Shown in pieces: positions 13,463 to 19,690 of a stretch of 19,690 bases of DNA. A model generated the notes under the pieces. The model ran no database searches and had not been told where the DNA came from. It saw only the letters and a list, made by a program, of their open reading frames with translations. This DNA comes from Acidobacteriota bacterium (GTDB lineage Bacteria > Acidobacteriota > Terriglobia > Acidiferrales > UBA7541), in NCBI GenBank assembly GCA_003224135.1, contig QHYO01000001.1, forward strand, positions 1 to 19,690. Reading direction: 5' to 3'. Position 1 is the first letter of the stretch; every line of letters begins with the position of its first letter. Position numbers and translations under genes: made by a program.

Positions 13463-14815
13463 ATGAGTGTTATGAACGAGTCTTTCGCCGCGAAGTTTCC
13501 TCCCGGTCCGCCACCCAACCTGATCCGCGCTTTGTTCGGCGCGATGCAGCAAAATCCCCTTGATTACTTTAGCGCGATGGCGCAGAAGTACGGTGACGTG
13601 TCCGGAATGCGCATCGGGAATTTCCGCTCGCTGTTTGTGAATCATCCGGACCTCATTGAGGACGTGCTCGTCAACAACGCGCGCAAATTTCACAAGGGCC
13701 GCATTCTGCAGGCCAATAAATATCTTTTCGGTGAAGGGCTGCTCACCAGCGAGGGCGATTTCTGGCTTCGCCAGCGTCGATTGTCGCAGCCTGCGTTTCA
13801 TCGCACGCGTATAAACGCGTACGCCGCGACCATGGCGGAATACACGGAGCAGTTGGTTTCCACTTGGCAGGATGGCGAAGAACGCGACATCCACGAAGAG
13901 ATGATGCAACTTGCCCTGCGGATCGTTGGCAAGACGCTCTTCGACGCTGACGTGACGCAAGACGCGAAAGAAGTCGGCGAAACGCTCGATCTGTTGCTGC
14001 GCATGGCAGCGAATTTTGGCCGCACCGTACTGGTTCCTCTGTGGGTTCCCACGCCGCGCAACCTTCGCGCAAAGCTCGGCGTTCACCGCCTCGAGAAAGT
14101 CATCTATCGCATCATCTCCGCGCGCCGCGCTAGCGGCCGCGATACCGGCGACCTGCTTTCAATCCTCTTGCAAGTGCGGGATGAAGACGGGACGCGCATG
14201 AGCGACCGGCAACTGCGCGACGAGACGATTACTCTGTTTCTCGCCGGGCACGAAACCACCGCGAACACTCTGTCGTGGAGCTGGTGGCTGCTCGCGCAAA
14301 ATCCGGCCGTCGAAAAAAAGTTTCACGAAGAACTCGACGGCGTGCTCGGCGGCCGCATACCAACCGTCGAGGATCTCCCGAAGCTGAACTACTTAAATCA
14401 CGTTCTTACCGAATCGCTGCGTCTCTACCCGACTGCGTGGGGCATGGCGCGGCTGGCGGCCGAAGAGCACGAAATCGCCGGCTACCCGGTGCATCCGGGC
14501 TACGGCGTGGCGTTTGCGCAATGGGTGGTGCACCGCGACCCGCGCTGGTACGACGCTCCGCTTGAGTTTCGCCCCGAACGCTGGGAAAACGGCCTGGCGA
14601 AACGACTACCACGCTTCGCTTATTTCCCCTTTGGCGGCGGGCCCCGCCAGTGCATTGGCAATACGTTCGCATTGATGGAAGCCAGCGTGGTGCTTGCCAC
14701 GATCGGCCAGAAATTCCGTTTCCGGCTCGTGCCAGGTCACAAGGTCACTCCGCTCGCTTCGATCACACTGCGCCCCAAAGATGGGATCCAGGTAAAACTG
14801 GAAACGAGGAAGTGA
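13463..14815 (+). CDS. Cytochrome P450
   Basis: A 450-residue haem-thiolate monooxygenase. All hallmark motifs are visible: PPGPPP at the N-terminus, WxxxR in helix C (W101, R105), the I-helix oxygen-binding AGHETT at 261-266, ExxR (E317, R320; ESLRLYP), the PERW region near 371, and the haem loop FPFGGGPRQCIG with the thiolate C397. There is no transmembrane anchor, so it is a soluble bacterial P450 that needs a ferredoxin and reductase from elsewhere. The style resembles the fatty-acid/terpenoid hydroxylating types (long, CYP102/CYP4-like PPGPPP and AGHETT), but the substrate is unknown. The start could be ATG 13463 or ATG 13472; neither has a Shine-Dalgarno. Confidence 0.96.
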   Translation: MSVMNESFAAKFPPGPPPNLIRALFGAMQQNPLDYFSAMAQKYGDVSGMRIGNFRSLFVNHPDLIEDVLVNNARKFHKGRILQANKYLFGEGLLTSEGDFWLRQRRLSQPAFHRTRINAYAATMAEYTEQLVSTWQDGEERDIHEEMMQLALRIVGKTLFDADVTQDAKEVGETLDLLLRMAANFGRTVLVPLWVPTPRNLRAKLGVHRLEKVIYRIISARRASGRDTGDLLSILLQVRDEDGTRMSDRQLRDETITLFLAGHETTANTLSWSWWLLAQNPAVEKKFHEELDGVLGGRIPTVEDLPKLNYLNHVLTESLRLYPTAWGMARLAAEEHEIAGYPVHPGYGVAFAQWVVHRDPRWYDAPLEFRPERWENGLAKRLPRFAYFPFGGGPRQCIGNTFALMEASVVLATIGQKFRFRLVPGHKVTPLASITLRPKDGIQVKLETRK

Positions 14816-14887
14816 GCGAGCGGCGGTCGCGCGTTCGCCCCCTGCTGCCTGACCAACGCCAGCCGAACGGTCATGGGTAATGCGTCA

Positions 14888-14926
14888 GGGCGAACACGAA
14901 GTGTCTAAACGCCCACATCCTTTTTT
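14888..14926 (+). terminator. Possible rho-independent terminator after the P450
   Basis: GGGCG (14888-14892) pairs with CGCCC (14910-14914), with an inner ACAC-GAA-GTGT hairpin (14894-14904). A run of six T follows at 14921-14926. The stem is interrupted and six bases separate it from the T run, so this is a weak case. The rest of the gap from 14816 to 15007 holds a longer imperfect inverted repeat (GTTCGCCC at 14833 with GGGCGAAC at 14888) and no gene. Confidence 0.35.
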
Positions 14927-15007
14927 CTTATAAGTCCCACATTATCAGTTAATTAGCTTCGGATCTGAACCTGCAAATGGTGTCTGCGTACGAAGAGAGG
15001 CAGACAC

Positions 15008-15232
15008 ATGGACGCGATTTCACGGTTCGCAATTTTGACGCTGGCCACAATTTTCGCCGGTGCTGCGGCTTTTGCCATGACCTGGTTGTTTCTCCGCGGT
15101 GCGTTTCACTTGATGCAGCCCGCAACGGCAAGCCGCTTGGAAGCGACTGCCGCAAGTCGGCCCCACTACGTTCGCTCCAAACTCGTGCAGGGAACGCGAG
15201 CCAGCGCGCGGCAACTCGCTCTGCACCGCTAG
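15008..15232 (+). CDS. Small single-pass membrane protein of unknown function
   Basis: A 74-residue protein starting at ATG 15008 with AGAGAGG seven bases upstream. Residues about 7-30 form a strongly hydrophobic helix with a WLFLRGAF end; the remainder is hydrophilic and basic. I do not recognise it. It is 101 bases ahead of the SPFH gene on the same strand, so the two may be co-expressed, and it could be a partner of the SPFH protein (inference from proximity only). Because it sits in a different frame inside an upstream extension of the SPFH reading frame, it is easily missed. Confidence 0.6.
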   Translation: MDAISRFAILTLATIFAGAAAFAMTWLFLRGAFHLMQPATASRLEATAASRPHYVRSKLVQGTRASARQLALHR

Positions 15233-15312
15233 AGAATTTCCCCGGCCAGCAAGATGGCGAGGCGTGCCGCAACGCCTCTCCGCCGCCAACCGGGAGCTCT
15301 CTGGCTAAGGCC

Positions 15313-15324
15313 AGGAGAGGAAGG
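15313..15324 (+). promoter_or_regulatory. Ribosome-binding site that fixes the SPFH start
   Basis: AGGAGAGGAAGG ends nine bases before ATG 15334. It shows that the SPFH protein begins there and not at the far upstream GTG/ATG near 14977, whose extra 119 residues have no hydrophobic or domain character. Confidence 0.75.
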
Positions 15325-15333
15325 ATCGCGACG

Positions 15334-16749
15334 ATGATTGCTCTGAAGTACTTGCTCGTAATTCTCGGCATCGGACTGTTCGGAAGTGCCGGGGCTTTGG
15401 TGGTTTATGACGTTTATGTTTCTTCTCAACTGCGGAGGCTGCTGCGGCGTTCGAGCGAGGAAGGCGCCGGCGTAGGCGAAACGACTTTTTTGCCCGCGCG
15501 CCCTTTCGGACCGGTGCGCTGGCAGCGCGCACTCCTGTTGGCCGGGCTGGCGGTCGTGCCGCTGCTGATTTCGCAGAGCATCGTCGTGGTGCCCGACGGA
15601 TATGCGGGAGTTCGCGTCAGCCAATTCCGGGGCGCCCGTCCCGGCACGCTTTACCCGGGCGTTCATCTGGTTACGCCGTTCGTTGACTCGGTGGCTCTGT
15701 ATGACACCCGCGAGCAGGTCTACACGACTGCGGCCGCAGAAATCGGCAAAAACGCGAAAGAGTTGCTGACCGTCCAGGCGCGCGAAGGATTGAACATCGG
15801 CATCGCGGTAGCCGTGCGTTACAGGATCGATCCGCGGCGCCTTACTTACATTCACGCCAATTTGCCTGGCAATGTGGGAGACGAAGTGGTCGCGCCGGTC
15901 GTTGCGTCCACTTATCGTTCGCTCGCGCCGAATTACGTCACTCGCGAAATCTTTGCGGTGAAACGCGAAGAGCTGCGTTCGAAAGCGGCGGATGCGATCA
16001 AGACGCGACTTGAGACGGACGGAATCCTGGTTCGCGAAGTTGTGCTGCGCGACATCAAGCTGCCGGAGGAATACGCCAAGGGCCTCGAAGGTTTGCTGCT
16101 CAAGGAGCAGGAGAGCGAACGCCTCGGCACCGAGCAGGAAATCAAGCAGAAGGAAGTGAAAATCGCGGAGCTCGAGGCGGAGGCGCAGAAGGCGCGCGAC
16201 GTGAAGCAAGCCGAAGCACAGGCGCAGGTTCGTGTCCTGCAAGCAAAGGCTGAATCGGACTCCATGCAATACACGTTGCCACTGAAGCAGAAGCAGATTG
16301 AGCAATCGAAGCTCGAAGCTGAAGCGCGCAAGGAGGCGACGCTGCAGAATGCCGAAGCCGCCGCGCAGGCCAAGGTCATCGACAGCAAGGCAGAAATCGA
16401 GCGGCAGAGAAATCTTGCCGATGCCGAGGCCAACCGGATCCGAGTGACCGCAGATGCTGAAGCGAATCGCATCCGCGTGACGGCAGCTGCGGACTCCGAG
16501 CGGATGAAGTTCGAAGCGGCTGTGCTGAAGCAAAATCCGATGTTGATTCAAAAGATCATCGCGGAGCGCTTGTCGGACAAGCTGCAAATCATGATGGTTC
16601 CTGTCGACGGGAAAAATTTCTTCGCGAACGACGTGTTCCGCTCGGCATTTTCGGGCCTGCCGGCGAATTCGGCTTTCGAAGAAGATTCCGACGGCAGCGC
16701 GCAAGCGGCCAATCTTGCCGGACAGAAGCGCAACAATCATAAGCCGTAA
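15334..16749 (+). CDS. SPFH/band-7 domain membrane protein
   Basis: A 471-residue protein with two N-terminal transmembrane helices (about 5-27 and 65-82), an SPFH/prohibitin-like domain at about 85-255 (VVPDGYAGV, PGVHLVTPFVDSV, VRYRIDP, VVREVV-type strand), then a long charged alpha-helical coiled coil at about 250-400. SPFH proteins form membrane microdomain scaffolds or large rings and help protease control or envelope stability. The coiled coil contains an exact tandem repeat of 11 residues (DAEANRIRVTA at 363-373 and 374-384). The C-terminal 50 residues are flexible and polar. No NfeD-type partner is seen. Preceded by a small membrane protein gene. Confidence 0.9.
   Translation: MIALKYLLVILGIGLFGSAGALVVYDVYVSSQLRRLLRRSSEEGAGVGETTFLPARPFGPVRWQRALLLAGLAVVPLLISQSIVVVPDGYAGVRVSQFRGARPGTLYPGVHLVTPFVDSVALYDTREQVYTTAAAEIGKNAKELLTVQAREGLNIGIAVAVRYRIDPRRLTYIHANLPGNVGDEVVAPVVASTYRSLAPNYVTREIFAVKREELRSKAADAIKTRLETDGILVREVVLRDIKLPEEYAKGLEGLLLKEQESERLGTEQEIKQKEVKIAELEAEAQKARDVKQAEAQAQVRVLQAKAESDSMQYTLPLKQKQIEQSKLEAEARKEATLQNAEAAAQAKVIDSKAEIERQRNLADAEANRIRVTADAEANRIRVTAAADSERMKFEAAVLKQNPMLIQKIIAERLSDKLQIMMVPVDGKNFFANDVFRSAFSGLPANSAFEEDSDGSAQAANLAGQKRNNHKP
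16420..16485 (+). repeat. In-frame tandem duplication in the SPFH coiled coil
   Basis: Two 33-base units (16420-16452 and 16453-16485) encode the identical 11 residues DAEANRIRVTA. The DNA copies differ at several third positions, so the duplication is old and the protein sequence has been kept. Eleven residues are three turns of a coiled coil (hendecad), so the heptad register shifts gently here. Confidence 0.8.
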
Positions 16750-16753
16750 CGAA

Positions 16754-16798
16754 ATTAGTCGGGCCCTGCAAGAACACTCAGGGCAAGCCCACGCTAAT
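16754..16798 (+). terminator. Stem-loop after the SPFH gene, without T run
   Basis: ATTAG (16754-16758) pairs with CTAAT (16794-16798), and GGGCCCTG-side GCCCTG (16763-16768) pairs with CAGGGC (16779-16784) around a 10-base loop, with small internal loops between. It begins five bases after the stop codon. No T run follows, so it may stabilise the mRNA end or act with other factors. The rest of 16750-17012 has no credible gene. Confidence 0.4.
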
Positions 16799-17012
16799 GC
16801 GCCAGCCAAAACCCCTGCGGGTGGCGCGTCGCGCGGAGCTGGAAGGGATGGGAGATGCGGCAACGAGGGCAAGCACCGCCGCGCTTCGCCGGATCGGCCA
16901 CGGTCACCATCGGAATCCAGCACCGCGCCGCGCGCCACTCGGTTGGCGAACAATACGAAGGGACGAAAAAGAGAAGTAAAGAAGTAAGGAAAGACGAGAG
17001 ACGGAGGCGAAT

Positions 17013-17492
17013 ATGAGATCGGAATGCGAAGTGAAACGGGTAGGGCTCGGATTGCGGAGAGCAGTCGGGATCGGAATGGCCGGAATGATTGTGGGAGCGC
17101 TGACGCTGGCGCCGCTGTCGGCCGCCGCAAACGGGCGAGAGGAAGATCGCATTTCGAATGAACGTCCGATCAATCGAGCGAAAGTGGAGAATTTACAGCG
17201 CTGGGTTTCCGCCGGACACGCGGACTGGTGCAAGGACGCGCGACAGGTGGCCGCAGAGGAGCTATGGCGACTGGCTGCGGACTATTCAGGTGATGGATTC
17301 GAAATGAACGAGGTAAAAGCAGATGCAATTTCGAACGGTGCGAATGGAGTGACATTCGAATGGGCTCCGCTCGATGGACGGGCCCTGTATCGCGTGACAG
17401 TTCAGCGTTTTGATTGGTTGCTGCCGATCGCCAAAAATACCGAATCGATGGTCTGGGTGCCCACACGCATCGAAATCAGCACTCATGAATGA
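17013..17492 (+). CDS. Small exported protein of unknown function
   Basis: A 159-residue protein starting at ATG 17013 with an excellent ribosome-binding site (GGAGG at 17003-17007, five bases away). The N-terminus is basic and then hydrophobic (VGIGMAGMIVGALTLAPLSAAA), a Sec-type signal peptide with likely cleavage near residue 39. The mature part is about 120 residues, rich in Trp near the end (WAPLDGRALYRVTVQRFDWLL, residues about 111-133) and possibly a beta-sheet domain. I do not recognise a family. It stands alone between the SPFH gene and the next exported protein. Confidence 0.7.
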   Translation: MRSECEVKRVGLGLRRAVGIGMAGMIVGALTLAPLSAAANGREEDRISNERPINRAKVENLQRWVSAGHADWCKDARQVAAEELWRLAADYSGDGFEMNEVKADAISNGANGVTFEWAPLDGRALYRVTVQRFDWLLPIAKNTESMVWVPTRIEISTHE

Positions 17493-17611
17493 GCTTCTTC
17501 AGTGTAGATGGTCCCAGAGCAAGGGGATCTCGCACATGGAGAATCGAGGCGGGGCCGCTGTGGCACGTTCAGGGCTGAAGCACGGCGTGCCCCGCAACCT
17601 CGTCGAGGGAC

Positions 17612-18664
17612 GTGTTAAACTCTCGATTCAGTCCCGTGAACAATCAACTGGCCCGGCGATTTACGTTACTCGCATTCACCTCAACATCGCTGTTTTCCAT
17701 TTTTCTTTTTGCTGCAGCCAATTCGATTGTTGCGCAGCCACAGGCGCTCGAAGAGTGCGTCGAACGCCTTGCACGGAAGGCGATCGCTTTGCCGCACGAA
17801 CGTCGCATGTCGTTGTTGTGGACGAACCACACTACGCTGTCTGAACGGCGCGCGGAACATCTGCGCGTGTTATTCGAGCAGCGATTGGAAGCGGCGCAAG
17901 TGCGTTTTTTGCAGGGGGAAGCCGCACCCGCGTTGCGTGTTTCCATTGAGCAGACGCCTTCGCAGCTTGTTTTCACGGCGTCGGTGCCCTCGGACGGTAG
18001 TACCAATGTAGTGATCGAGGACGTCGCGCGTTCGTTGGTGGGCAGTGACGAACGGCCTTCGAATGCGATTCGAATTGAAAAAGAATTGCTCTGGCAGCAG
18101 GAGGCGACAATCTTGAGTGCTGTTCTGCCAGGTGTATCAACAGGCGCGGAAAAGAAAATGATCCTGCTTACCGAAGATGCCCTCGTGATCTATGGCGAAG
18201 CGCAGGGAAACTGGAAATTGCAAACCACGAAGACACTGCCCGGACCGAAACAACCGCCGCGTTCTGCGCGGGGTCAGCTTCTCCTTGCAGAAGAAAATAT
18301 GGATCGAGTAGGAATTCTGTTGCCCGGGCGCCGCTGCGAAGCAAATCTTGCCGACGATTCGCCGATCGCCTGTGCGGGCGGAGGCAGCGACTGGCCAGCG
18401 GGCCGCTTGCTTTCGCTTCCTGCATGCGGCGCGCAAGCGTGGTGGCTCAAAAGTGATGGCACAGACTGGACGGCGGAAGATCGATTGTTTCTTCGCAGTT
18501 CCGGCGCAGCGAAGGAATCCGCTCCGGTAGCGGAATGGAACGTGCCGGGCGCCGTGTTCTCGATCGGAGCGGGATCGAACGCCGCAAGCGCTGCTGTTGT
18601 GGTGCGAAGTTTGTCGACGGGGAATTACGAGGTGTACCGCATTGAGCTGGCGTGCACAAATTAG
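17612..18664 (+). CDS. Exported protein of unknown function linked to the binding protein
   Basis: A 350-residue protein. The N-terminal hydrophobic segment (about 19-41) is a likely signal peptide. Residues about 45-150 look like an alpha/beta domain somewhat like the N-terminal domains of TolB or LpoB (weak). Residues about 165-345 have short beta-rich repeats (LLTEDALVIYG, GNWKL, GQLLLAEENMDRVGILLPGR) that might be a small propeller or beta domain. The last 23 bases overlap the start of the peptide-binding protein, so the two are translationally coupled and probably work together. The start is GTG 17612 (GAGGGA just before it) or GTG 17636; neither is certain. Function unknown. Confidence 0.7.
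   Translation: MLNSRFSPVNNQLARRFTLLAFTSTSLFSIFLFAAANSIVAQPQALEECVERLARKAIALPHERRMSLLWTNHTTLSERRAEHLRVLFEQRLEAAQVRFLQGEAAPALRVSIEQTPSQLVFTASVPSDGSTNVVIEDVARSLVGSDERPSNAIRIEKELLWQQEATILSAVLPGVSTGAEKKMILLTEDALVIYGEAQGNWKLQTTKTLPGPKQPPRSARGQLLLAEENMDRVGILLPGRRCEANLADDSPIACAGGGSDWPAGRLLSLPACGAQAWWLKSDGTDWTAEDRLFLRSSGAAKESAPVAEWNVPGAVFSIGAGSNAASAAVVVRSLSTGNYEVYRIELACTN
18629..18634 (+). promoter_or_regulatory. Ribosome-binding site inside the upstream gene that fixes a TTG start
   Basis: GAGGTG lies seven bases before TTG 18642-18644. It supports this TTG as the start of the binding protein, as no ATG gives a signal peptide in that frame. Confidence 0.55.
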
Positions 18665-19690
18665 GCGGGTGCTGTGTTCTTCTGTCGTGGCGCTGTCGTT
18701 CGTTGCTGTCGCAGAGCCCGCCGCGCGTCCACAGTACGGCGGCGTTCTGCGCGTTGAGCTACGCGCAGCTTCGTTCACGCTGAATCTACGAAGATGGAAA
18801 GCGGGTTCCGCGGACTACGCGACGAATGAGCGGCTTGCGGCGCTGGTCTTTGACCGGCTCGTCTCGCTCGATAATTACGGCAGGTTCCAGCCGCAACTTT
18901 CGACGGAATGGAGCCATAACAGCGCGGCAAAACGCTGGCAATTCACAGTGCGCCAGGGCATCAAGTTTTCGGACGGAACACCGCTCACGCCTGCCGATGT
19001 TGTTGCTGCTTTACAACCAATACTTCCTAGTGGGCTGCAGATTTTGGCGACTTCCAGTGGAGTCGCGATTCAGTCCGCGAGTCCGATGAACGATCTGCTT
19101 GAAATACTTGCGTCCGGCCCATATTTCATTTATCGCAGCGACGGTAAGGGAGTGCTGCTTGGCACCGGACCGTTTGTTCTGGAAAACACGCCAGCAAGTT
19201 CGCAACCAGCGGAAAAGACTTCGCCTGATGCTGGTGGCGCTCCCGCACAGCATCTCAGGTTTCGTTTCAACGAACTCTGCTGGAGCGGGCGGCCTTATCT
19301 GGACGCGGTCGACGTCATGCTGGGAGTACCACCGTTGCGCGCTTTGTTGGACTTACAACTCGGCAAAGCGGATGTCGGTGAACTCTCTGAAGACACGGCG
19401 CGGCGCGCGCAACAGTCGAACCTAAAAATTTGGGCGTCGTCTCCGCTCACACTATACGCGTTGAAGTTTGCCGCGCCGATAAAATCGCAGAACGACCGCG
19501 CGCTTCGCGAAGTGCTGAGCCTGTCGATCGACCGCAACGCGATGGCCCGGGTGTTGCTGCAGAAGCAAGCCGAACCAGCACCGTCCTTTTTGCCGCAGTG
19601 GCTCTCGGGATATGCTTTTCTATTCGATATGGAAAGCAACTTGGAACGCGCGAAAGAATTGCGTGCAAGCTTGCCGGCGACTGCGCTGGG
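18642..19690 (+). CDS. ABC transporter peptide/nickel-type substrate-binding protein, N-terminal part
   Basis: The reading frame from TTG 18642 stays open to the right edge (349 complete codons). Residues 1-25 form a signal peptide (QIRRVLCSSVVALSFVAVA). Residues about 60-120 show the SBP_bac_5 signature: NERLAALVFDRLVSLD, PQLSTEW, then WQFTVRQGIKFSDGTPLTPADV at 99-120. Further on come a GTGPFVLE motif, and ALREVLSLSIDRNAM, the usual helix of the lower lobe. Members bind oligopeptides, nickel or other solutes in the periplasm for an ABC importer; the ligand cannot be told. No permease or ATPase lies in the window; they may follow to the right. It overlaps the preceding gene by 23 bases. Confidence 0.88.
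   Translation, partial: MSWRAQIRRVLCSSVVALSFVAVAEPAARPQYGGVLRVELRAASFTLNLRRWKAGSADYATNERLAALVFDRLVSLDNYGRFQPQLSTEWSHNSAAKRWQFTVRQGIKFSDGTPLTPADVVAALQPILPSGLQILATSSGVAIQSASPMNDLLEILASGPYFIYRSDGKGVLLGTGPFVLENTPASSQPAEKTSPDAGGAPAQHLRFRFNELCWSGRPYLDAVDVMLGVPPLRALLDLQLGKADVGELSEDTARRAQQSNLKIWASSPLTLYALKFAAPIKSQNDRALREVLSLSIDRNAMARVLLQKQAEPAPSFLPQWLSGYAFLFDMESNLERAKELRASLPATAL

Noticed and set aside
12716..14086. 456-residue minus-strand reading frame
   Set aside because: Antisense to the methyltransferase and the P450, both of which have full motif sets; low-complexity Arg-rich translation and no ribosome-binding site.
14977..15333. Upstream extension of the SPFH frame
   Set aside because: A strong ribosome-binding site and a typical membrane start occur at 15334, and the extension overlaps a better small gene in another frame.
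15229..17130. 633-residue minus-strand reading frame
   Set aside because: Antisense to the SPFH gene; the Leu/Arg/Phe-rich text mirrors the coiled coil codons (GAG/AAG/GCG) and no domain is visible.
17598..17608. CCTCG-T-CGAGG palindrome over the ribosome-binding site of the exported protein
   Set aside because: An 11-base near-palindrome is expected by chance at this GC level; the loop is too small for a stable hairpin.
1..19690. CRISPR array, tRNA/rRNA, transposase or integrase
   Set aside because: No regularly spaced repeats, no tRNA-like cloverleaf that I could recognise, and no mobile-element protein among the supported genes.

Overview
This is a GC-rich bacterial chromosomal window with no tRNA, rRNA, CRISPR or insertion sequence that I can see. 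The mix of genes (multihaem cytochromes with CxxCH motifs, an FUSC transporter, an acidobacterial-looking peptide-binding protein, many GTG/TTG starts) suggests an environmental Gram-negative such as an acidobacterium. That assignment is an inference, not a proof.

Left part (1-4530): the C-terminal end of a DJ-1/PfpI protein runs in from the left edge. On the minus strand follow an FUSC-type membrane transporter, a small Tat-exported coiled-coil protein and an RsbW-like ATPase, which may form one transcript in that order. An aldo/keto reductase is transcribed divergently from the transporter.

Middle part (4576-12724): this is the most striking region. Four minus-strand genes form a probable electron-transfer module. 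They are a NuoE-NuoF fusion (NADH/FMN/Fe-S entry), a 723-residue protein that fuses a NuoG/HoxU-like ferredoxin head to two cyclic-nucleotide-binding domains and a 16-cysteine HybA/DmsB-like tail, a membrane protein with the two-haem b histidine pattern, and a membrane-anchored decahaem cytochrome c. Together they could carry electrons from NADH across the inner membrane to the periplasm (or in reverse), possibly gated by a cyclic nucleotide. A pentahaem cytochrome c of the c554 type is divergent from the module. The shared intergenic region has two sigma70-like promoters back to back, with an 8-bp dyad exactly midway between the two -35 boxes.

Right part (12791-19690): a class I methyltransferase and a cytochrome P450 are followed by a small single-TM protein and an SPFH/band-7 protein. 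Then come two exported proteins of unknown function, and a peptide/nickel-type ABC transporter binding protein that starts at a TTG, overlaps the preceding gene and runs off the right edge.
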